Positions 1 through 6,541 of a stretch of 11,611 bases of DNA are shown here, one piece after another. This DNA comes from an uncultured Lachnospiraceae bacterium (GTDB lineage: Bacteria > Bacillota > Clostridia > Lachnospirales > Lachnospiraceae). Both the position numbers and the translations under genes were made by a program. Every line of letters begins with the position of its first letter. Positions within the stretch are counted from its first letter, which is position 1. The notes under the pieces are model-generated. The model did not search any database, had not been told where the DNA came from, and was given only the letters and a program-made list of their open reading frames with translations. The stretch spans positions 1 through 11,611 of the forward strand of contig CANQQN010000044.1 of the NCBI GenBank assembly GCA_947625995.1, given 5' to 3'.

Positions 1-64
1 ACGAAAAGCGAAACGGAATATGTTTTGATAGATCTCAGTTTTTTAGGGATATACGATATTTTTA

Positions 65-772
65 TTTTGCGGGGAGGACGGAAACATCACCAATGAGGTG
101 ATCAACGATGATGGCTCCAAAACCTACGGCTCCTTTGACATGGTGCCTCTTTTGGAGGATTTTATCGCCGCTCATCCGGATTTCTCCTACAAAGGCGCGA
201 GAGGGTATCTGGCGCTGACCGGCTATGACGGCGTGCTCGGTTACCGCACGGCGGATAAATACAAAGAATCTCTTGGTGAAGAAGAGTGGGCAAGACAGGT
301 GGAAGAGGCAAAAAAAGTAGCGAACCGCCTGCTGGAGCAGGGCTGGGAGTTTGCAAGCCACAGCTGGGGACACCGGTATTACGGACAGATCTCCATGAGC
401 CAGCTTCAGGAGGATGCCCAGAAATGGGAGATGCAGGTGCGGCCTATCCTTGAGAACAACGGCACCTACAAAGTGGACACGATGATCTTTGCTTTTGGCG
501 ACGATATCGGCTCTTGGAAACCTTATACGCCGGATAACGAGCGTTTCAATTATCTCAGCGGTCTGGGCTTCCGGTATTACTGCAATGTTGACAGCAATCC
601 TCTGTGGGTCCAGTTCAATCAGGATCTGCAGTACCTGCGTCAGGGACGCCGGAATCTTGACGGACAGCGTATGTATTATGATATGATCGATGACAACGTT
701 GATCTTCTGTCAGATCTGTTCGACGTCAACGCAGTGTTTGATAAGAGACGCCCCACGCCTGTACCTAAGTGA
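65..772 (+). pseudogene. 5'-truncated polysaccharide deacetylase-like gene
   Basis: The reading frame encodes the middle and C-terminal part of a polysaccharide deacetylase (NodB-like, carbohydrate esterase 4-related) protein of the kind common in Lachnospiraceae. Visible landmarks are an ALTGYDGVLGYRT stretch, FASHSWGHRYYG (the second metal-binding motif region of NodB folds, His-x3-His-like) and a C-terminal DLFDVNAVFD segment followed by the stop at 770-772. The conserved part continues upstream of the first GTG (98) back to about codon 65-80 (GEDGNITNEV), but an in-frame TAG at 44-46 and AT-rich unrelated sequence cut it off. The N-terminal part, including the first Asp-Asp motif and any signal peptide or lipobox, is therefore missing. 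A GGGGAGG at 71-77 is too far from 98 to be a convincing ribosome site. I call it a truncated pseudogene; the alternative is a short expressed fragment starting at the GTG. It ends 4 bp from the xpt stop. Confidence 0.7.
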
Positions 773-776
773 TCGG

Positions 777-1352
777 TCACTGGCGGAATGTACAGCCGTT
801 TTTCTCGTCCATGGCGTCAACGATGGCAAGGGACTCCAGCCGTATCCCCATATTGCGGATGATTCGGCCGCCCTCCTGAAATCCTTTTTCAATAACGATG
901 CCTGCGCCGACAAGGGAAGCGCCTGCCTGTTTTACGATATCCGACAGGCCGATCAGCGCCTTGCCGTTGGCAAGAAAATCGTCGATGATCAGTATGCGGT
1001 CGTCGGCTGTCAGAAATTGTTTTGAGACAATCACATCGTAAACCTTATTGTGGGTGAAGGATTCTACCTTGCTGGTGTAAACTTCGCCCGCAATATTTTT
1101 TGTCTGGGTTTTTTTGGCAAAGAGGACAGGGACTTGAAAATATCTGGCCGTGATGCAGGCAATCCCTATGCCGGAAGCTTCTATGGTCAGTATCTTGGTG
1201 ATGGTTTCATCCGCAAACCTGCGTTTGAATTCTTTTCCGATCTCTTCGAGAAACGCAATATCCATCTGGTGGTTCAAAAAGCTGTCCACTTTTAATACAT
1301 TGCCTTTCTTTACGACGCCTTCCTTATTGATCTTATCTTTTAAAAGCTGCAT
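777..1352 (-). CDS. xpt: xanthine phosphoribosyltransferase
   Basis: A 191-residue protein, the usual length for Xpt, which converts xanthine and PRPP to XMP in cytosolic purine salvage. The type I phosphoribosyltransferase PRPP-binding loop is visible at residues 120-132 (ILIIDDFLANGKA), and the EASGIG segment at 58-63 and the TKNIAGEVYTSKVESFT region match the Xpt subgroup rather than hypoxanthine or adenine enzymes. The ATG at 1352 is preceded by GGGAGG (1361-1366) with 8-nt spacing. A sigma-A-type promoter lies at 1384-1412, leaving only about 20 nt of leader, so there is no room for the guanine riboswitch that precedes xpt in Bacillus. Its 3' end faces the deacetylase remnant with no hairpin terminator between. 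Behind it lies a permease remnant whose family (nucleoside-type ABC) would fit a former salvage cluster. High confidence. Confidence 0.96.
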   Translation of the reverse strand: MQLLKDKINKEGVVKKGNVLKVDSFLNHQMDIAFLEEIGKEFKRRFADETITKILTIEASGIGIACITARYFQVPVLFAKKTQTKNIAGEVYTSKVESFTHNKVYDVIVSKQFLTADDRILIIDDFLANGKALIGLSDIVKQAGASLVGAGIVIEKGFQEGGRIIRNMGIRLESLAIVDAMDEKNGCTFRQ

Positions 1353-1383
1353 ATGACCGGCCTCCCTGTGAAATTTTTGTTAT

Positions 1384-1412
1384 ATTCTAATACAAAAGGT
1401 CGATATTTGCAA
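1384..1412 (-). promoter_or_regulatory. sigma-A promoter of xpt
   Basis: Read on the minus strand: -35 TTGCAA (1412-1407), a 17-bp spacer, and -10 TAGAAT (1389-1384). It lies about 30 bp upstream of the xpt ATG and is followed by the GGGAGG ribosome binding site at 1366-1361. The spacing is ideal and each hexamer differs from consensus at one or two positions. Confidence 0.75.
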
Positions 1413-1477
1413 GATGTTTCAATTTATGTATGAAATATTCTTGCAGTTAAAAAATCGTTTGTTATAATAAACCTATA

Positions 1478-1726
1478 TTTACAGTTGTTGGCTCCTTTAT
1501 CTTTGGGGCTTGGCGTGTGCTGAAATACTATAATTTCTTTCATATTGACATTCCCATTGCTTTTTATGACATGCTTCCTTTTGTGGTCACAGCCCTTGTG
1601 CTTATTTTTACTTCTGTGCGGCAGTTCAGAGAAAAATCGCAGCCCGAGTTTTGCGGCGTCAATTTTTTCAGGGAGAGCAGACAAGCGGGTCATTTTGTGG
1701 AAACGGCGGTTCTTTCACAAAGTTAA
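1478..1726 (+). pseudogene. C-terminal remnant of a NupQ/YufQ-type ABC permease
   Basis: An open frame running from about 1451 to 1726 encodes a stretch that resembles the C-terminus of nucleoside/simple-sugar ABC transporter permeases: a short GSFIFGAWR segment, then FYDMLPFVVTALVLIFTSVRQ (last membrane helix with the typical MLPY-VxTxxVL pattern) and a tail ending in GVNFFRESR, which matches the family's conserved C-terminal G-x-x-Y/F-F/D-R/K-x-x-R tail. There is no start codon with a ribosome site and nothing corresponding to the preceding seven or so membrane helices. Beyond 1700 the frame (QAGHFVETAVLSQS) no longer resembles the family. It is a gene stub. Its family imports nucleosides or purine-like solutes with a BMP lipoprotein, which fits the adjacent xpt. 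Recognition is by memory of the family tail and is moderately sure. Confidence 0.6.
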
Positions 1727-1821
1727 CATATTTTTCTGATAGGATACCATACAAATGGAAGACGGTAATGCCCGAAAATGGGAGGTTGGTGTGGAAAATC
1801 ACACGGATGTGCTGATTTTTA

Positions 1822-1875
1822 CAGGGCTATTTGTTAAGAACCGAAGATTCTTGAGGAGCGTTGCAAACAGCCCTG
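1822..1875 (+). repeat. Long inverted repeat upstream of the response regulator
   Basis: The 12-nt arms 1822-1833 and 1864-1875 pair with a single mismatch (A1829/C1868). Inside, AAGAA (1836-1840) pairs with TTCTT (1848-1852) around a 7-nt loop. The structure ends about 74 bp before the regulator start codon at 1949. It has no T-run after it, so it is not an obvious terminator; it could be a leader RNA hairpin or a regulator-binding palindrome. The rest of 1727-1936 holds no gene that I can support. Confidence 0.5.
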
Positions 1876-1948
1876 ATGGCAGACGAGAAATCATATTTAT
1901 GAATTTCCCGTCGCCCCGCCACGTAAACGCTCCGGAATGGAGATTTCT

Positions 1949-2623
1949 ATGGAAAGTGTAAAAATTTTGGTAGTCGATGATGAAAGCAGGATGCGCAAGC
2001 TGGTAAAGGACTTTCTGATCAAGCAAAACTATGAGGTGTTCGAGGCAGGAGACGGCGAGGAAGCGCTGGACATATTCTATCAGAATAAAGGGATCGCCCT
2101 GATCATATTGGATGTAATGATGCCGAAGATGGACGGCTGGGAAGTCTGTAAAGAAATCCGTTCCTACAGCGATGTGCCTATTATCATGCTGACGGCAAAG
2201 GGTGATGAGAGAGACGAACTGCAGGGATTTGATCTGGGCGTGGATGAGTATATCTCAAAGCCATTTAGCCCAAAGATCCTTGTTGCGAGGGTGGAGGCGA
2301 TCCTGCGCCGCAGCAATGCCATTGGCGCGGATTCTATTATTTCTGTGGGTGGTATAGAGATCAACAAAGCGGCGCATCAGGTAAAAATCGATGACCGTCC
2401 CATTGAACTCAGTTTTAAAGAGTTTGAGCTTCTGACTTATTTTGTGGAGAACAAAGGCATTGCGCTGTCCAGAGAAAAAATACTGAACAACGTGTGGAAC
2501 TATGATTATTTCGGAGACGCAAGGACCATTGACACCCATGTGAAAAAGCTGAGAAGCAAAATGGGCGATAAGGGAAGCTATATCCACACCATCTGGGGCA
2601 TGGGCTATAAATTTGAGGTGTAA
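1949..2623 (+). CDS. OmpR/PhoB-family response regulator
   Basis: A 224-residue two-component response regulator. The receiver domain (about residues 4-118) has the acidic pair D10-D11, the phospho-acceptor D55 in LDVMMPKMDG, the switch T82 in MLTAK and the invariant K104 in SKPF. The winged-helix DNA-binding domain spans about 130-222, with ELSFKEFELLTYF, the recognition-helix segment RTIDTHVKKLRSKM and the wing segment TIWGMGYKFE. I choose the ATG at 1949 because GGAG (1939-1942) lies 6 nt upstream; an in-frame ATG at 1937 would add four residues but has no ribosome site. The sensor kinase starts 5 bp after the stop and its ribosome site GAGGTG lies inside this gene's last codons, so the two are co-transcribed and probably translationally coupled. 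Sequence style is VanR-like, but no vancomycin-resistance genes are nearby, so the target genes are unknown. Confidence 0.95.
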   Translation: MESVKILVVDDESRMRKLVKDFLIKQNYEVFEAGDGEEALDIFYQNKGIALIILDVMMPKMDGWEVCKEIRSYSDVPIIMLTAKGDERDELQGFDLGVDEYISKPFSPKILVARVEAILRRSNAIGADSIISVGGIEINKAAHQVKIDDRPIELSFKEFELLTYFVENKGIALSREKILNNVWNYDYFGDARTIDTHVKKLRSKMGDKGSYIHTIWGMGYKFEV

Positions 2624-2628
2624 AAAGT

Positions 2629-4110
2629 ATGTTGCATTCAATCAGACGGCAGATTGCCTTTGTCACTTGCGCGCTGACCATCTGCACACTGTTTTTGTGC
2701 TGGGGTATCAACAATATCTTTTTGGAAAAGGTTTATTACAGTGAAAAACAGGGCGCGCTCAAAAAAATGTATGACAGCCTGAATCAGGTAAACGGGATCG
2801 AAGAAATCTATACAGAAGATTTTGATCTGAAGATGGAAGAGTACTGTGACAATTACAATATGTCTGTTATGGTGATGGACACGTCCCTGCATGTTGTGTA
2901 TTCCTCTACAAATTCTGATGACAGGACATTGATCGTGCCGCTTCACAATTATATATACGGGGATTCCTATGATGTGAATGGCAATTACACCACCGAGATC
3001 GAAAGCACCAACCACTACAAGCTTACCAAGACCCGGGATACCCGGTTCAACACGGACTATATGGAGATGGTGGGCAGTCTGAACTGCGGTTATTTTTTTG
3101 TGACGCGTACGGCTCTGGAGAGTGTTCATGAGAACGTGGCTGTTTCAAACCGGTTCCTTGCCTATGTGGCGATTGCGGTAATGCTGGTGGCTACGGTTTG
3201 TATTTTGTATATGTCTGACCGGATCACAAGGCCGCTGCAGCGCCTGATTGCCATTTCCGCTCAGATGACCCAGTTGAATTTTGACGCCAAGTACGTGGGT
3301 GAAAGCACGGAAGAGATCGATACGCTGGGTGAAAACATGAACAAGCTTTCCGAAAAGCTTGAGGAAACCATTTCCGATCTGAAAACCGCCAATAACGAAC
3401 TGAAGCGGGATATCGAGCAAAAGATTCAGATCGATGAAATGCGAAAAGATTTCCTGTCGAATGTATCGCATGAGTTGAAGACTCCCATTGCGCTGATCCA
3501 AGGCTATGCGGAGGGATTGAAAGAATGCATCAACGACGACGAGGAGAGTCGTAATTTTTACTGTGAAGTCATCATGGATGAGGCGGCCAAGATGAACGGC
3601 ATGGTGCAGAAGCTTTTGACACTCAATCAGATCGAATTTGGCAACGACACCGTTTCCATGGAGCGGTTTGACATCACGGCAGTGGTGAATAATATCATTT
3701 CTTCCATGAAGCTTTTGGCAGAACAGAAAGAGGTTTCCATATCCTGCAATACCAAAAAGCCGGTTTATGTATGGTCCGACGAGTTTAAGGTGGAAGAGGT
3801 CTTTACCAATTATATGAGCAACGCCCTTAATCACGCCTCAAAAGAAAAAAAGGTAGATGTACGGATCAAAAAACAGGATAAGGAAGTTCGGATTTCTGTG
3901 TTTAATACAGGAAACCCGATCCCGGAAGAGGATATCGAAAAGATCTGGATCAAATTCTATAAGGTGGATAAGGCCAGAACAAGAGAATACGGAGGCAGCG
4001 GTATCGGGCTGTCCATTGTAAAGGCGATCATGGATTCTCTTCATCAAAAATGCGGCGTGATAAATTATGAGAACGGCGTAGAATTTTGGTTTACATTGGA
4101 CAGTGAATAG
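2629..4110 (+). CDS. VanS-like membrane sensor histidine kinase
   Basis: A 493-residue sensor kinase partner of the preceding regulator. Membrane helix 1 is about residues 8-31 and helix 2 about 176-196 (FLAYVAIAVMLVATVCILYM), enclosing an extracytoplasmic sensor domain of about 145 residues. HAMP follows (about 197-250, DRITRPLQRLIAISAQM) with a coiled-coil linker. The HisKA domain carries the phospho-acceptor H281 in FLSNVSHELKTPIALIQGYAEGL. The ATPase domain has the N box N394/N398 (NYMSNALNHA), a degenerate D box written VFNTGNPIPEEDI, where the usual Asp is Asn as in VanS-type kinases, and the glycine box GGSGIGLSIV. The sensor region is rich in Tyr, Asn and Asp and I do not recognise its ligand. 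The operon ends at an intrinsic terminator 15 bp downstream. No effector genes are adjacent. Confidence 0.95.
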   Translation: MLHSIRRQIAFVTCALTICTLFLCWGINNIFLEKVYYSEKQGALKKMYDSLNQVNGIEEIYTEDFDLKMEEYCDNYNMSVMVMDTSLHVVYSSTNSDDRTLIVPLHNYIYGDSYDVNGNYTTEIESTNHYKLTKTRDTRFNTDYMEMVGSLNCGYFFVTRTALESVHENVAVSNRFLAYVAIAVMLVATVCILYMSDRITRPLQRLIAISAQMTQLNFDAKYVGESTEEIDTLGENMNKLSEKLEETISDLKTANNELKRDIEQKIQIDEMRKDFLSNVSHELKTPIALIQGYAEGLKECINDDEESRNFYCEVIMDEAAKMNGMVQKLLTLNQIEFGNDTVSMERFDITAVVNNIISSMKLLAEQKEVSISCNTKKPVYVWSDEFKVEEVFTNYMSNALNHASKEKKVDVRIKKQDKEVRISVFNTGNPIPEEDIEKIWIKFYKVDKARTREYGGSGIGLSIVKAIMDSLHQKCGVINYENGVEFWFTLDSE

Positions 4111-4125
4111 AGGTCTGCAGTGATA

Positions 4126-4159
4126 CGGCGGGTAAGCCAAGTGCTTATCCGCTGTTTTT
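4126..4159 (+). terminator. Intrinsic terminator of the two-component operon
   Basis: A 12-bp stem (4126-4137 with 4143-4154, including two G-T wobble pairs) around the 5-nt loop CAAGT, followed directly by five T residues (4155-4159). It lies 15 bp after the kinase stop codon. Confidence 0.85.
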
Positions 4160-4161
4160 GC

Positions 4162-4875
4162 GCGGATCGGCTGTCAGACTTTTTCTTTTAATCGATTAAG
4201 TTTGCTGCGGCTGATGCCGGAAAGCTGAAGGATCTCATCGTCGCCGTATTTTTTCATTTTCAGCATTCTCATGGCTACAGCCTCAAACCCTTCCCTACGG
4301 CCAAGCCTTTTACCTTCCTTTCTACCTGTTTCCAAAACCCATTCTGAGTAATTGCACATATTTTCAACCCCTTCCTCTAATTCTCTGCTCACGGGAATCC
4401 CGTAAACGGTTTTCAGCGTTTCCATTTTCGTCTTGTAGTCGATCTTTGAGGATAACAAAATATTCAGCATATCGGTCAGTTGGTTGCCGCAGGCAGATTT
4501 TTCATTCAGGCAGATAAGGATCAGGGATTGTTTGTCGTAGGCCTGCTCCCGGTCCGGGATGCCCGGCAGAAGATCGCGGCGAATGGGGAAGGCCGGCGCG
4601 GAAGTTGATATCATAATAAACAGTGCCCTCGCCGGGCTATGCTTCGTGGTACAATCGGTAATCCTTTCCGGCAAATCGGTAAGCTCTTTGGAATCGGAGG
4701 GAACCAACGGCACAGCGTTGATCAGCGGTGTGTTTTCGATATAGGGAAGGATTTCCTGCGCGCCAAAGGAAAACATCCGGCAAACAAAACAATGCTTTCC
4801 CCTTTTCATGGAATCATCTTTCGTAAAGTAAACAGATCATTTGTATCTGACAAAAGTATACAATATCCGGCAAAA
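4162..4875 (-). repeat. Tandem duplication unit, shortened copy
   Basis: Sequence from about 4162 to 4875 is repeated, same orientation, at about 4974-6276. The two share the nuclease gene and its leader up to and including the TATACT -10 element, and diverge just beyond it. Differences are scattered substitutions plus the four length changes described for the pseudogene. The sum of the losses (278+236+72+4) accounts for the length difference between the units. Confidence 0.85.
4174..4809 (-). pseudogene. Degraded duplicate of the Rpn-type nuclease gene
   Basis: This is a shortened copy of the gene at 4986-6086. Aligned to it, this copy lacks about 278 bp (equivalent to 5874-6151, including the start codon and its ribosome site), a 236-bp block (equivalent to 5459-5694, including the IDIEAQ catalytic segment), 4 bp near 4640 and three of the four 24-nt repeats. 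The 4-bp loss shifts the frame, giving HSPARALFIMIS instead of HSLPGEGTVYYD, and the 236-bp loss returns it to the original frame (236+4=240), so a frame of 211 codons stays open from an ATG in what was the leader. The C-terminal 110 residues are nearly identical to the full copy. Lacking its start site, -35 element and catalytic core, it should not make an active nuclease. Confidence 0.85.
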
Positions 4876-4902
4876 AATGTTTGTTACATTTTAAGTTGTT
4901 TG

Positions 4903-4973
4903 AACCGCCGTGTACCGAACGGTACGCACGGTGGTGTGAGAGGTCGGCGGCTAATCATCGCCTCCTCCTCGAT
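4903..4973 (+). ncRNA. 3' end of a group II intron (domains V and VI)
   Basis: Domain V is complete by base pairing. A 9-bp lower helix (4904-4912 with 4927-4935, one G-T pair) is followed by a two-nucleotide CG bulge on the 3' side (4925-4926) and a 4-bp upper helix (4913-4916 with 4921-4924) capped by GAAC. The CCGCCG start carries the catalytic-triad position. GTGTGAGAGG then leads into a GC-rich domain VI hairpin ending near CTCGAT (4973), as I recall for group II introns found behind ltrA-type maturase genes. No reverse transcriptase or 5' intron sequence is in the window: upstream is directly the leader of the nuclease duplicate. It is a stub that cannot splice alone. Confidence 0.75.
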
Positions 4974-4985
4974 GCGGAGCGGTTG

Positions 4986-6086
4986 TCAGACTTTTTCTTT
5001 TAATCGGTTAAGTTTGCTGCGGCTGATGCCGGAAAGCTGAAGGATCTCATCGTCGCCGTATTTTTTCATTTTCAGCATTCTCATGGCTACAGCCTCAAAC
5101 CCCTCAAGGCGGCCAAGCCTTTTACCTTCTTCACGGCCAAGCCTTTTACCTTCTTCACGGCCAAGCTTTTTACCTTCCCTACGGCCAAGCCTTTTACCTT
5201 CCTTTCTACCTGTTTCCAAAACCCATTCTGAGTAATTGCACATATTTTCAACCCCTTCCTCTAATTCTCTGCTCACGGGAATCCCGTAAACGGTTTTCAG
5301 CGTTTCCATTTTCGTCTTGTAGTCAATCTTTGAGGATAACAAAATATTTAGCATATCGGTCAGTTGGTTGCCGCAGGCAGATTTTTCATTCAGGCAGACA
5401 AGGATCAGGGATTGCTTGTCGTAGGCCTGCTCCCGGTCCGGGATGCCCGGCAGAAGATCGCGCTTGCAAAACATGTATTCTGAGACGGCATTACCGATAT
5501 AGCGTGGCGCATTCATGCAAAGCCAGATGGAATACACCTTTTTGATGTCATTATAGCGGGAGCCTGTAAATTCTCTTCCAAGCTGCGCGCTGATCAAACG
5601 GCCGCAGTAAAAAACGCCTCTGGATTCAATATAATAACCGGGATAAAAACTTTTCTGCGCCTCTATATCGATAATGATATTGACAGAAGAGGAGCGCGGC
5701 GAATGGGGAAGGCTGGCGCGAAAGTTGATATCATAATAAACAGTGCCCTCGCCGGGCAGGCTATGCTCCGTGGAACAACCGGTAATCTTTTCCGGCAGAG
5801 CGGTAAGCTCCTTAGAATCGGAGGGAAACAACGGCACAGCGTTGATCTGTGGCGAGCTTTCGATATAGGGAAGGATCTCCTCCGGCGACAGAGCCTGAAA
5901 AGGTTCAATCGTATAATGAAGGATCCAAGCCAGAATGATCTTATTTGCCAAAACGCTCTTCACGTATGCATCAAGCTGAATGTCCGCGCCGGCGGATCGG
6001 ATATCCCGCCCCAGTTCATTGCCGGAATAACAGAACAGATCAGTCTTACGATTTGAATCTCTGCCAATGGATTTCCTGTTTTTCAA
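4986..6086 (-). CDS. Rpn-family PD-(D/E)XK nuclease / putative transposase
   Basis: From a TTG at 6086 the product has 366 residues. TTG is chosen because GGGAG lies 7-8 nt upstream and the following sequence (KNRKSIGRDSNRKTDLFCYSG, then RSAGADIQLDAYVKSVLANK) is the usual beginning of this family; an ATG at 6194 would add 36 residues but lacks a ribosome site. The nuclease core is at about residues 112-165: GEGTVYYDINF (D119), IIIDIEAQ (E142, Q144 in place of Lys), then PGYYIESRGVFYCGRLISAQL. The C-terminal part carries four 8-residue EGKRLGRx repeats (about 294-327), likely helical, and ends in a small helix-turn-helix-like segment (DDEILQLSGISRSKLNRLK). Rpn proteins are linked to recombination-promoting DNA cleavage; individual activity here is inference. 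A promoter candidate lies at 6257-6285. The stop is 12 bp past the intron stub. Confidence 0.85.
   Translation of the reverse strand: MKNRKSIGRDSNRKTDLFCYSGNELGRDIRSAGADIQLDAYVKSVLANKIILAWILHYTIEPFQALSPEEILPYIESSPQINAVPLFPSDSKELTALPEKITGCSTEHSLPGEGTVYYDINFRASLPHSPRSSSVNIIIDIEAQKSFYPGYYIESRGVFYCGRLISAQLGREFTGSRYNDIKKVYSIWLCMNAPRYIGNAVSEYMFCKRDLLPGIPDREQAYDKQSLILVCLNEKSACGNQLTDMLNILLSSKIDYKTKMETLKTVYGIPVSRELEEGVENMCNYSEWVLETGRKEGKRLGRREGKKLGREEGKRLGREEGKRLGRLEGFEAVAMRMLKMKKYGDDEILQLSGISRSKLNRLKEKV
5111..5206 (-). repeat. 24-nt minisatellite inside the nuclease gene
   Basis: Four tandem 24-nt units (5111-5134, 5135-5158, 5159-5182, 5183-5206) each start GGCCAAG on the plus strand and encode EGKRLGRR-like octapeptides. 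Only one such unit remains in the shortened duplicate (4299-4322), so the array changes length between copies, as expected for replication slippage. Confidence 0.9.
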
Positions 6087-6256
6087 AATAACATCTCCCG
6101 CAAAAATGATATCACAGGCGAATCCCCTTGCAAAAAAGGCAAATAAAAAATGATCCCCTGCGCGCCAAAGGAAAACATCCGGCAAACAAAACAATGCTTT
6201 CCTCTTTTCATGGAATCATCTTTCGTAAAGTAAATAAATCATTTGTATTTGACAAA

Positions 6257-6285
6257 AGTATACAATATCTGGCAAGAAAATGCAA
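6257..6285 (-). promoter_or_regulatory. Candidate promoter of the nuclease gene
   Basis: On the minus strand: -35 TTGCAT (6285-6280), a 17-bp spacer, and -10 TATACT (6262-6257). The leader to the TTG start would be about 165 nt. The duplicate keeps the -10 (about 4856-4861) but has lost the -35, because the repeat boundary falls inside the spacer. An alternative downstream pair, TTGTCA-17-TACTTT, is present in both copies. Confidence 0.5.
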
Positions 6286-6508
6286 GGGTTTACAAAAAAT
6301 TTCTTCAACAATTCATATGCAAAAAGATAACCACATCTGATAAGAAAAAAGCTCCCGAATCTGGCAAGCAAAATGATATTTGGAACCTATTAAAATTTAG
6401 AAAATGCAGCGGAACACTGATAAAAAATGATTTAGATGATTTGAATAGAGTGAAAAGGACGCCCAAAAATTTTTTTTGTAAAAATGTGCTAGAATAACTA
6501 ATTTTTTA

Positions 6509-6537
6509 TTGACATAATAAAAATTTAAAGGTAAATT
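6509..6537 (+). promoter_or_regulatory. Promoter of the pilin leader
   Basis: A perfect -35 TTGACA (6509-6514), a 17-bp spacer and -10 TAAATT (6532-6537). Transcription would begin near 6543-6545, exactly where a GC-rich structured leader starts. A weaker extended -10 (TGCTAGAAT, around 6487-6495) lies upstream without a good -35. The stretch 6287-6508 is AT-rich and I see no gene in it. Confidence 0.65.
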
Positions 6538-6541
6538 ATAC

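Larger units (their letters stand above)
4974..6276 (-). repeat. Tandem duplication unit, full-length copy
   Basis: This is the longer of two direct repeats. It holds the apparently intact nuclease gene and about 190 bp of leader. The start of similarity is GCGGAGCGGTTGTCAG against GCGGATCGGCTGTCAG in the other copy; similarity ends just past the -10 element at 6262-6276. Confidence 0.85.

Noticed and set aside
1353..1412. Guanine riboswitch ahead of xpt
   Set aside because: The promoter leaves only about 20 nt of leader, far too little for a purine aptamer.
1755..1961. Open frame of 68 codons overlapping the regulator start
   Set aside because: It has no family resemblance or ribosome site, crosses the inverted repeat and overlaps the regulator.
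6287..6508. Short open frames between the nuclease leader and the pilin promoter
   Set aside because: AT-rich sequence with Lys/Asn/Phe-rich translations typical of chance frames; no ribosome site.
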